DNA of 64,000 nucleotides from Penelope pileata (lineage: Eukaryota > Chordata > Aves > Galliformes > Cracidae). Within the stretch, counting starts at the first letter, position 1. Every line of letters begins with the position of its first letter. Position numbers and translations under genes: made by a program. The stretch is from contig WBMW01003835.1 of assembly GCA_013396635.1 (NCBI GenBank), forward strand, positions 186,001-250,000, in the 5' to 3' direction. This document shows, piece by piece, positions 54,536 through 64,000 of this stretch. The notes beneath the pieces are model-generated. The model was not told where the DNA came from and searched no databases. It was given only the letters and a program-made list of their open reading frames with translations.

Positions 54536-57500
54536 GACTAAGCTGATCTAGTCCAATTCATTAAAGAGTGGGATTCATTTGAAGTGTAAAAACATACAGA
54601 TAGAGCTAGTCAATATCGTTTACCATTTTTCCTGTACCTCTGAATGAGAATTTTCTGCAGTTGTGAAGGAGAAGTTGCTTGTTCGCCTTACTGGTTCAGA
54701 CAAGAAATTGGCTTCCTCTTGAAACTCAAAGGAAAAAATATAATGCTGCTCTTGGTAAATCATTATTGAAAAAAATCAAAAATTATTTTCCAATTAGAGT
54801 TTTTCAGGGTTCTTTTCACTGGAAAACTTGGGTTTCTCAAGAAGCAATTGTTATGCAAGCAATGATGTTTTGAACAAAAGCTTTAACAGCGCTGAGTAAG
54901 TTCTTCTACTATTATTCATTCTATTAAACGGAATTTGGAATTTATAGAAACTCCATCTCCTCTGGCTGGCACGGTTTCCTTACTACAAATTAATTTCCTG
55001 CCAAAAATGGTTTGCTTTTATCTGATGATCCAAAGCAGTTCCTTTGACAGAAAAGTAAAAGAATTTAATCATTTATTTATTAAACTAAACCACCATTTGG
55101 AGGAGGAAAAAGAAGTAAGAAACTGGTTTCTTGTCAAAGATGAAGCACATTGGTATAATAACCAGATACTTGGAGTGTGCTCAAGTTCATACCATTTAAA
55201 CATTAAGACCTAATTAACCTTCTAATTTTATAGAAAATTTTTTGGCTGATTTCCCTAAAGCATGTAAGGCTCCTATGGAAAACGAGGTAGCAGGAATCCT
55301 TCCAAGTTTTTTCCTTACAGCAATAACCTTTGGGGAACGCAGACCTAGCTAGGGGAGAATATTCAAAGTTACAGTCAGTGTCCAGTAATACGTAACCATA
55401 AATATATTAGATTCAAGCTGAAAGGTGTGCATTACCTCCTTGATTTTATTTATTTATAAATGTGGTGCTATGTTTGTGTTCTGTCAAGTAGAGTTTGGTG
55501 GTGACGCAATGTGGATTCTCTCCAAAGCCTGAATACTTCTTTAGCTCCAATAAACAGTCTTACATTTTCCTACAGTCTGGTCTCCCCCACAAAACAGTTA
55601 TTGAAAATGACCTGTCTCCAATTAACATGTCACTCTGAATCATAGCCTCACAGTAAGAACTCACTGAGCTCAGATTTTATAGAGCTGAAGCCATCCTGCA
55701 GACAACGCCAAGATTTGGTAAACATAAAATATGGGCAATGGCAGCTAAGTGTGGAATTCAGTTTTTCACATCACTGCCCTCTCCTTTAACATTGGAATCA
55801 AAGATCAGAAACAGAACCCTTTAAGCAGGCCACTAATTCCCTGAGCACTGATAAGGGTGCTGTGATCCAAACTAGTCACTTGCACAGTGATCCACTGGTT
55901 ATATGAGCAATGTAAAATGTATGCCGTAACTAAACCAAGGCTTTGTTTCCAACTCTGCTTTGTTTTCCAGATTAAGGTCTTGTTTCTTTTCTGTATGTTC
56001 TATAATCTATCCCTGTTCTATGCCAGTTAGTGATTTTTACATCTTGGGTATTTACTAAGTTGGTTTTCAAATGTGATGCAAACTTGCAAAGAAATCAGAA
56101 GTTTAAGTTTGCAAAGAGAGACATAAGGGAACACAGTTTGAAAGATAAAGTAGAATATTTATATTTCCTGGTAATACCCAAAAGGACATACAAGGTTAAT
56201 GGGCACAACACATGGCATTAAAAAAAAAAAAGAGAGAGAGAGAGAAATTGTTTCCCAAAAGGCTCACCATCTCAGACTTCGGAGAGTTGGAAAGAACCAG
56301 TAAGCCAATCTCCATTTCTCTTCAGTCTTAAAATGATTTGGCAGTAGTCTACTTCTTGTGCTGTTTTCAACAGATGAGAATCACAGAGAATAGAGTAGTA
56401 GATAATTAAACTATTTCCTTTTTTTTACGTCATTTGCAGCTCCTAACCTCCTTCTGAATCTGTCTTAACTGCATAATAACATAATCCTCTTTATTCCATA
56501 TATTTCCTCCTTTCTGGCACACCAATTCCATTTCATCCAGGCTCCATTCCATGATATCTTTCTTATTCTTTTCTCAGTAGGTTAAAGCTCATGAGACTTG
56601 GTTTAAGAAGCCTCACTATGCTTCATGGAAAGATCTGTTTCACAGGTAGGGTCCTATCTTCACCTTTAGGTATTTGATAACGATCAGGTGAGTGCCCATG
56701 TATACACAAGTTCCTACAGCATGGGTGGCCGTCGTTCTAAGCACTCACAAGAAGGTTTCTGCTGTCTGGTAAATATTCCTGTTTGAAAACTCAAACATTA
56801 CAGCAAAAATTGCCAGATCGTGTAAAACAATATTGCTCTCATGATGATGAATCTAAGTTCTGTGTAGGTTTGTTGTTAAAGCAAGGGTTGAATGATTTTG
56901 CCAAGCCTCAGAAGATTTCCTGCAATACTGGCACACCTTTGCTTTGTGGAAAGTTTACAGAGCCCTTATTTTCTTGGTCTGTTTCTAAATACATTGCAAA
57001 ACAAAAATACTCCACAAATCACCCTCCTCCACCGCGTTCTCTACAAAGCCAATTCACCTCAAGTGTTCAAATTGCTGTCAATAGGAAGTAATGACGATGT
57101 ACTGCAAAACTCCAAGGAACTATAACCAGATAAGAGCTTCTTTAGTGGGTACACAGGAGAGGAACTGTAGTAGCAGTCTGCAATAATTGTCACTTCTGAT
57201 CACCATGGGAACCAAACAGAGGTCTACTTTGCAGAAAACAGATCAGTAGTGACTCACTGACTGCTTGGGAAGCGTGATTATTGAGAATCACTAGACTTGT
57301 GTGGGTGACAGAGAACAACATGCCGGTGAGTTTCTAAAAAAACCAATGCCATTTCAACCATAGTCCAATACAGCAGATTCCTTTGCCAGAGACGCAGGAT
57401 GAAATCAAGTAAATTAGTACCTTGCTTTTGCGTTCATTAGAAACAAACTTCCCCTTTATGTTCTTCTGCAGTTTCAGCCTTGTGTGGCCTCTGCTATGAG

Positions 57501-60500
57501 AAGATTTCACTCCTAGTGAACACTGTCCTAACTAAGCTCTATGTCACATTTTACACTGGGCTTTTCCAGGTTGTCTGCAACCCCCTTAGTGATGGGTTTA
57601 ATGCTTGAGCAACACAGAAGTTCAGAGCTACGTCGCATCCTCTGAACTACACTGCAACGTAGATGGCACACACAAGATGGGCAGTATCTCCATGTGGGCC
57701 ATCCAAAGACTAAGAAGTTGAGTACTTACAACTAAGCTCCAGGTTCTGCATTAAGAATAAAGTAAAACATTTAAACTGTCCCACTTGTGTAATTCTAAGG
57801 AGCAGCTGTCTTCTAGGTGGAACAGTTTGCACGAGACAAAAATCTGCGTCCAACAAGAAAGCTGAATTGTTTTTCAGCTGATTACAAACTGTAGTTTCAA
57901 TCCCATGCTTTGGTGGCCTAGAGTTTTTCAAAATTCAATTGTCTGAGCTATGTGACTTCAAGTGCAGTATTTCTGGGCTGTGAAAGAAGCCCAGATTGGA
58001 GATTCTCAGATTATAAAGCCTGAATCCACTGTCTTCACTGAAGTATTTTCAGAGTAATTCCCATATTAAATCATCAATGAGGGCCTAAATATCTTCCAAG
58101 CGTGCCATCAAACACACACAGCTGTCAACTGGCATATAGGGCTTCTTTTATGTTTCTCTTCCTAACAGAAATATCCATAGATTGTAAGTTTGGAAAGAAT
58201 ATACTCATTTCTCCAAGAAATGTCATGTGCTTTTATTAACAAAGGCTTAAGAAATGCCACTCACCATAGAGGAATTTTGATGAGCAGACAATCAGTTCCC
58301 TAAGTGGAATTTGGCCAGGAAAGAATACAGTGTCCTGTCGTACAGTTTCTACATCTCCGGGTCCTCGGGAAAACAAAAGACAAGAGTCTGCAAATCTCAG
58401 ACAAGGCCACGGCCCTAGCTGTTCAGTTTGACAAGAACAGCCTTGCATAGCATAAATGAATGTAGATCTATTGCAGACGCTCCAGCCCATGACACTGAAA
58501 CATCTGTCAGTTGATCAGTAAGCTTTTGAGATGAAAAGATGCAGAGGAACGGAAATATTAAGAAAGAAACCTCCATACCTCCCACACATTCAGAGAATTA
58601 CTCATGAAGAGGCCAGTTCAGCAATGTGCTCACTTATTTCCAACTCCGCACAGGAACGATTAGGTGATGACGTAAAACAAGAAAAGTTTTCAACTGTCAA
58701 TAAGTTTCAACCCTTTCAACTCTCCCACCACCAATTCCAAAGAGCTATTCATTAAAGATCATTTCTTTTCCTCAGTCCACACATGGGGCTTCAGAAGTCA
58801 GCAGCAGAACAAGAGCTGTTTGAACATAGCCATGTCCGCCTTTTCGATGATTCTTCCAGATGGATAAAAGTGAATAAAAAACTGAGGAGACTACTGGTGT
58901 CTATCATTGGCTTTTCTAGCTGAACTGTGATGTGTCCTAGGATGACTGGGTTCTTGCTTTTTGAGGATTTTTTTTTCACTTGTTTTGTTGTTTATTTTTC
59001 TTTGAGAATACCACGGTTAGGTCAGACACGGGCCTCATTCCCCTCAGCTAAATAAACTTGTGCTGCTCAAATCACTGAGACTGTGGAGTATGTGGTGTGG
59101 AAACTACACCCTTATGCTACAGCAAGCAGGTGGGAAGCAAACCTGCATGTGTATTACCCAGTGCTATTTGAGTTCTCATCAGCTTGGCTTGTAAGAACAG
59201 GAGTCTGTAGATGTAATTTACAGACATTCATTCGTAGTGAGGTATTTTAACACCAACTCTTAATCTTTGAGTTATTTCATCTCAGTTCTAGGTTGAAGGG
59301 GTCAAGTATGAGCTGTATATTGGTCTTTGGGAGTCAGAAGCTTGAAAGTGTTGATAAGCAAAGCAGCAGAGTTCTGGAGAACAGCAGTAAACATTGTCAC
59401 AAATACTCCAAAGGTGGCAAGCAAGGAGGACTTTTAAATGCTTCTTTTTACAGACCTCATAACAACTAAACTACCACTTGTTTTAAAGCCAAAGCTGCAA
59501 GATCCTGGGAATCATAGTCAATAATTGTTTGTTGGTCTTAACAGACGTTCGTGAAATGAGCATTTCAGAGTTCTCCATGTTTCATTTGACATCCAAATTT
59601 TCTGTTTTGCTTTCAAATTTAAAAACGGTCATTAGTCTACTGTAATACATGAATGTGGTGTGGATTGGTTTTGGTTTTTTAAAGTGTAAACATTGTGCCT
59701 TATTAAAAAATTTTACCTAAAAAATTATGGAAAAGGCTTTAATAATTTAAATACTTGTTCAGCCATATGGAAATGCACCATCTGTTTCACGTCCTGTGCA
59801 AAACCTACAGTTCTATAAATGCAATGAATTTTAAAACCTCCCATCCATTACTTAATGCAACAATATGCTGAAGTAGTAATAACTGATTCTGCTATGATTT
59901 TCCACACTTGAGATGCTAGGAGATGAGTGGGGAACACAAAACTCAGACAGTGATCAAACTCCTCTACGTTTCAAGAGCACGCAACACTGGAGCTTAGTCC
60001 AGCTATCTCTGACAACACCAAACTTCATCCTTATTCAAGGAATGTCATTGTAATACCACAAAGAATGGAGGACATAATATAATAGTCTGGTTCATTAGTT
60101 TCTTTTTTTTTTTTCTCCATGTAATGCTTTATAAAAGAGAAAAAGCTGAAGAAAACGAAAAACAGACATACATATTATGATGAAATACACTGTCCTTATT
60201 TAAATAAATTTCCTTGAGCAATATCTGTTTAAAAGGTGAAAATTAAACACTAATATTTGTTTCACTGTATAAAACTGATGGTAGTAATTATAAAGAGCCC
60301 AATGGTCTTCTGCCTATTTCATCCTATTCTGAAGTTTTTACAACAAAAATAGTAAAATTTGCAATATTACCAAAAAGATGCAAACCTGTTAAATATATTA
60401 CTCTGAAGTAAATTAACAATAAATTTATAAGAAACTACCATAGGAACTATTAAGTGGACAGTAACAATGATTTTCTATATAAAATCTAGTAAAAATTTTT

Positions 60501-61324
60501 GGAGAAAATATACGAAGCGTAGCTGATAGCTGATGAAATCTGCAATATGGCCACAGAGAAGTAAGTTGCAGATCATCAAAGTTAGCTCTTGTGCAGAAAC
60601 ATCCACCACGAGTTCATTAATTTCATTTTTCACTGGAGAACAGCAGGAGGTTTCCATAATGCAATCATCACAGCAAACAGATTCAGTGTTGTACTTTAAG
60701 CTTTACCCGTAGTTGAAACTTGCAACAGTTTAGATTTTTTGGTGCTCTGATCTGTCTTGCTCTCTGGAAGGCTACGTAAATATAAAATCTTCAGCAGAAA
60801 GACAACTCTCTAAAGCGCTGGCAACTGGTCTTTGCAGAAGATTGCTTAAAAAAAAAAAATAGGGATAAACAGATTTAGTTGAACTGGTAAAGCTATATGG
60901 TAACGCTACACATAAAGTAGTTAACTAGGTCTTGTTAGAAGCTGCAAGATTTGTGGTCTATGCCCTCCAGACACACATGCACATAAACTAAAGCACCTCA
61001 GTGAGAATGTAATTAACTCAGACTCCAGCCATCAACCACGAACGGAAAGCTCCAACCTCAAGAAGGTGCCTCAGCCTTGCTCAGGTCAAAGGGGACAGTG
61101 GTCCTGGCTCAGACACCTCGGCCAGGTTACTGACATTCGGTGTGGTGACCAAGTACAAACAGGATAGCTGTGTTCTGCTCTACTGGCCCTGCAACCAGCA
61201 CTTAGACCAGCCAGAACTGTTTGTGGTTCTTCAACTAAATTAGGAAAGGGTTTTCCTCTCAATAGAAAACATTAGCAGCTTTATAATTCCCCCTCCATAA
61301 CAGCTGAACACCAAAACAATTCTC
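54536..61324. other. 3' flank of OCC1, no gene seen
   Basis: AT-rich DNA immediately downstream of the OCC1 3' end. It holds the A12(GA)7 repeat at 56220, T12 at 60103 and a cysteine-rich minus-strand frame at 60475-60695. Alternative distal poly(A) sites for OCC1 could extend the transcript into 60-61.3 kb, but no decisive signal was seen. Confidence 0.6.
56220..56246. repeat. A12 followed by (GA)7
   Basis: A run of 12 A passes into AGAGAGAGAGAGAG and AAA. It is a pure purine simple repeat. Confidence 0.9.
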
Positions 61325-61342
61325 TTTTGAAATCTGTCAATG

Positions 61343-61348
61343 TTTATT
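61343..61348 (-). terminator. Likely main poly(A) signal of OCC1 (AATAAA)
   Basis: On the minus strand AATAAA is followed, after about 15-20 bases, by GATTTCAAAAG and then the GU-rich stretch TTGTTTTGGTGTT. This is the classic order of hexamer, cleavage site and downstream element. Cleavage would fall near 61320-61330, giving a 3' UTR of about 690 bases. Confidence 0.6.
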
Positions 61349-61719
61349 CGGTTCACATTGAGTGGAAGATAAGCTTGTTTTGTTTTTCTTCAGACATAAA
61401 TTTGTAAAGGACTTTTTTTTAAGTAGCCATTTAGTTGAAACTCTTAGGTCAGTAATACAGCCCATAAATTTTCTCTGTCCTATTCCAGCCAGCAAAGAAC
61501 CAGGCACCACAGATTCTCCCCAACAGGAGGAGAGCTCCAGCGTGTCTCTTACTGGGTGCTTCACTTCAGTTCCCAAGGTGGTCCCAAGATGAAGAAATAT
61601 TTAACTGCAGGGACCACGCTAGTCTACACACCGCCAAGTGCACCCTGCCCATGGGAGGCCTCAGTGCCGCTGCAGGGCCAGCTGTGGTGTGGTTAAGGTG
61701 GGTACAAGGACATTTGACT

Positions 61720-61725
61720 TTTATT
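61720..61725 (-). terminator. Possible proximal poly(A) signal of OCC1 (AATAAA)
   Basis: A minus-strand AATAAA lies about 290 bases after the OCC1 stop codon. The following bases lack a clear GU-rich downstream element, so it looks weaker than the signal at 61343. It could give a short 3' UTR isoform. Confidence 0.3.
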
Positions 61726-62015
61726 CACCCTCAGACAGGGTAATACGGAGTTTCCTTGCTTCACGCTTCTCATCAAGAAGGTGGCTTTACCCACCACTTC
61801 ATTTTTGTCTGCACCACTGAGGCCTGGCCCTGGTCCAGCCCTCAGCAGAGTCACGCTGCAGCTGGGAACGCAATAGGGCGATTCATGTACCCCTCAACAG
61901 CAGCTCACAGGGCATCACCACCCAGTCTCATTCCAACTAACACATCCCAAACACACAACAGTAATTAAGCCATACTGACCTCCAGCTGTTTGGATCTTGA
62001 TGTGTTTATCTCCTT

Positions 62016-64000
62016 CTAATCTTAGAAAACAAAAGGTAAAGATGTTTAAAGCATTGTAACATATCACCCACTCAGAGCACAGTTTAACAAAGCATGCGAC
62101 AGAGATACTACTGTTCCGAAGACAACTACTATTAGTATGATTAACAGTGTTACTTTTCTTCTTCTTCTTTTTTNATTTTGGAAGCTCCACTCAGTGACTT
62201 AGCTCTGTGGTGTATGTAAGTGACAGCAGCATTTTGCTGTATTAAATCTGAAACATATTACATGATTTCATAAATATGTTTATGGCTTGTCCACGAAGAA
62301 CTTGTAAAACTAATGTTTTATTTCCCAGTGTTTAAAAATAGAAGATGGAACAGACAAATGTAAGAACATTTGTCTAACATTTGGTATCACGTAAGAACAG
62401 AAACAAGCCTGAAAGCAAGCACTTACTAACAGTTATTACTGAATCTCACCACAGCCCAAGTAAACACCTTCAAATCTAAAAATAGTGCCAAGGCTCTGCA
62501 AGTGCATATATCATAGCCTCTTCCTCCTAGCAGGGTTTTGTTTTCCTTGAATTCACACAGCACTCAGAGCACGAAGAAGCTATTCAGTAGACAAGGTACC
62601 ACCCTGGCAGCATCTGCTCTTCTGCAGAAGTCAGTGCGTTAGAGCTTAAACGAACAGGAGCAATCACTTTGATGATTATAAACAGCCCCACTGCCTAAAG
62701 AGGGTCCAAGGACAGTAAGTCTGTATGAAGTCATTACCAATTTTTAAAGGATAAATACATCTCACTAGATAAAATTAAACTGAGAAAGCAGGAGAAATGC
62801 AATACACAACCTTCCAATACCTTTTGGTGCAGCTTTTGTCTGACTGGAAACCATAGCAGCCGATTCCGATGGCAGACCGACATACACACCGCCATAGTTC
62901 CTGGTTTGAGGAAAAACAGTAACAGACTTCAGAGCTTAATTGAAACACTTATTTCTGTAACATCAGCATCGCACAGCAGCATTACAAAGACCATGGATGG
63001 CCAGAGAGGATGCACAACCATCCTCAGAGAAGCCCTCCTTTCCCATGGCTACAGGAAAGGTGCACTTCAGGGGCCACGTGCTTTGCCAAGGTGTGGCTGG
63101 CAAAAAAAATCTGAGGCTGGGTGTTACTCACAAGTGAGGCCCACAGCTGTGAAATGAGTATTTCACCCAAGTTCCTAACATTTCTCACTAAATCCCACCT
63201 GCACAGCCTCTCCTAGACACCCAACAGAGATGGTCTAATAGCAATACCCAACACTGACACCACGGAAGCACTTCAAACGATGCACACCAATTCAAAAGCA
63301 CTTTGACCTCTCCTGATTAACAAATAGGTTCTGCATTCCCCTCCTCAGGGCCACACTTAGAGAAGACTGTTAGTAGGAAGGTACATAAGAATATTAGATA
63401 CTTTCATAGCCCAACGCTCTCCCGTTCATGATCTCACAGCATATATCTTCTGGCTCTGAGGCCAGTATAAAAAGCAGGGACTGATGCAAGGAGGTGGAAA
63501 TGGGGTTCTTAAGAGCCTCTGCCATGCCTGGAGCTACTTACAGAGTAGATGCTCTGACCTATTAGGTTCTAAACGAATCACATCTTCTGTTCCTGAGGCT
63601 CTGAGCTGATTTCTGATTTGTTTGACGATAGAGCCACACTTCCTTCAATTTCCAGTCCAACAGAGATCTCCCACAGGTGCCAATGCCATCTGTGGCAGGG
63701 CTGTGGTGAAGGCAGAGGTCACTGGCCATCGCAGAGCAGATCACCTACAGCTGTGGGATATGTGCTCCTCCTGCTGCAAAGCTCCTTTCCTCAACAGAGT
63801 AATGGGTGGAGGGAGATCATCAATTTTGGGCTTTGTATGAGATTTCCTACTTTTTTACTTTGCTCTGATGGTGTTGGTGGGAATTAATAGGAGGAAAGGA
63901 AGGGTGTATATCTGGCAGAAAAATTAGGTGCAGTCAGTTCCAAACAAAGCTGGTAGAGCACCTACCTCCTTTTGTCATCATCCGATACAGATTCTTCTGC
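62016..64000 (-). CDS. C12orf75: OCC1 / C12orf75 orthologue, 3' part, spliced join(62016..62020, 62821..62900, 63966..64000)
   Basis: This is a small protein of poorly understood function, known in human as OCC-1 (overexpressed in colon carcinoma 1) or AGD3. Seen: the three segments splice in phase on the minus strand with GT/AG borders and give AEESVSDDDKR, R (codon split across the junction), NYGGVYVGLP, SESAAMVSSQTKAAPK and a final D before TAG. From memory, human OCC1 has 63 residues; its matching part reads TEESVTEDDKRR, NYGGVYVGLP, SEAVNMVSSQTKTVRKN. The 39 residues here align without gaps to residues 25-63, so 24 residues lie beyond the window edge. The introns are 1,065 bases (62901-63965) and 800 bases (62021-62820). 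The chain is short, polar and acidic then basic, with no membrane segment or catalytic motif in the visible part. The human N-terminus starts MGCG, a possible lipidation signal, but that part is outside the window. Identity is near certain; the molecular role is not known from sequence. Confidence 0.93.
62174..62174. other. Undetermined base in OCC1 intron 2
   Basis: A single n follows a CTTCTTCTTCTTTTTT-type pyrimidine run inside the last OCC1 intron. It is an assembly ambiguity at a low-complexity tract and does not affect the coding exons. Confidence 0.95.
62821..62900 (-). other. C12orf75: OCC1 internal coding exon (NYGGVYVGLP core)
   Basis: This is an 80-base exon: one base completing the split arginine, 26 full codons, and one base of the last codon. 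It is preceded by a good acceptor with a pyrimidine tract (TGTTTTTCCTCAAACCAG, ending at 62901) and a plausible TTACTG branch site just upstream. It is followed by the donor GTATTG (62820-62815). The motif NYGGVYVGLP is identical to my memory of human OCC1. The C-terminal half has diverged (SESAAMV against SEAVNMV, then KAAPK against KTVRK). Confidence 0.94.
63966..64000 (-). other. C12orf75: OCC1 internal coding exon, cut by the window edge
   Basis: The visible 35 bases read A E E S V S D D D K R plus two bases of the next arginine codon. The exon ends AAAAGGAG and is followed by the donor GTAGGT (63965-63960), a near-consensus 5' splice site. The two leftover bases (phase 2) join the first G of the next exon to restore AGG. 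The upstream end of this exon is not visible. Residues DDDKRR match the human protein. Confidence 0.92.

Larger units (their letters stand above)
61325..62020 (-). other. C12orf75: OCC1 terminal exon: last five coding bases and 3' UTR
   Basis: The acceptor CCTTTTGTTTTCTAAG ends at 62021. The exon begins ATTAG: AT completes the last codon (GAT, aspartate, where human has asparagine) and TAG at 62016-62018 stops translation. The remainder is 3' UTR. The end is inferred from the AATAAA signal at 61343-61348. A five-base shift to the AG inside ATTAG would remove the stop codon. The acceptor and stop are well supported; the 3' end is approximate. Confidence 0.72.

Noticed and set aside
56281..56400. 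Possible ancient CR1 (GAGTTGGAAAGAACCAGTAA)
   Set aside because: Only one short match and no supporting downstream CR1 landmarks.
61493..61578. Plus-strand exon-like segment after a CTGTCCTATTCCAG acceptor
   Set aside because: The acceptor is good but the following donor (GTGGTC) is poor, and the segment is antisense to the OCC1 3' UTR. Insufficient evidence.
1..64000. CRISPR array, operon, prophage or bacterial system
   Set aside because: The DNA is vertebrate: spliced OCC1 exons and CR1 elements. No regularly spaced direct repeats were seen.

Overview
The window looks like avian nuclear DNA. It holds several copies of the CR1 LINE family, including 3' ends with the diagnostic CR1 tail (ATTCTGTG-type octamer repeats at 49471-49489 and 20071-20082, and their complement at 54261-54277). 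It also has the low repeat density and AT-rich single-copy background typical of birds. I cannot name the species.

Only one protein-coding gene can be supported. It is the 3' part of OCC1 (the C12orf75 orthologue), on the minus strand at the right edge. Two short coding exons (63966-64000 and 62821-62900) and a terminal exon starting at 62020 splice in phase to give 39 residues. Those residues align without gaps to residues 25-63 of the 63-residue human OCC1 protein as I remember it. The first 24 residues lie beyond base 64000. The stop codon is in the first five bases of the terminal exon, followed by a 3' UTR of about 0.7 kb that probably ends at the poly(A) signal at 61343-61348.

Layout from left to right: 1-61320 is non-coding as far as I can see. 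In mammals the region downstream of C12orf75 is a large gene-poor interval leading to NUAK1, and this stretch is probably its avian counterpart (inference). It contains six convincing CR1 fragments (about 8303-8500, 13415-14020, 20024-20082, 37418-37583, 49270-49489, 54261-54535) and one weaker candidate (12430-12610). It also contains homopolymer and polypyrimidine tracts, two short tandem duplications, and several AT-rich stretches that look like candidate conserved non-coding elements. The longest open frames (48700-49410 and the minus-strand frame at 48083-48841) are not convincing genes: the first runs into a CR1 tail and the second carries an in-frame stop.

I found no tRNA, rRNA, CRISPR array or operon, and no candidate for a new multi-gene system. 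The most informative observations are the OCC1 exons, which are too short to appear as ordinary open reading frames, and the placement of the OCC1 stop codon between two possible splice acceptors.
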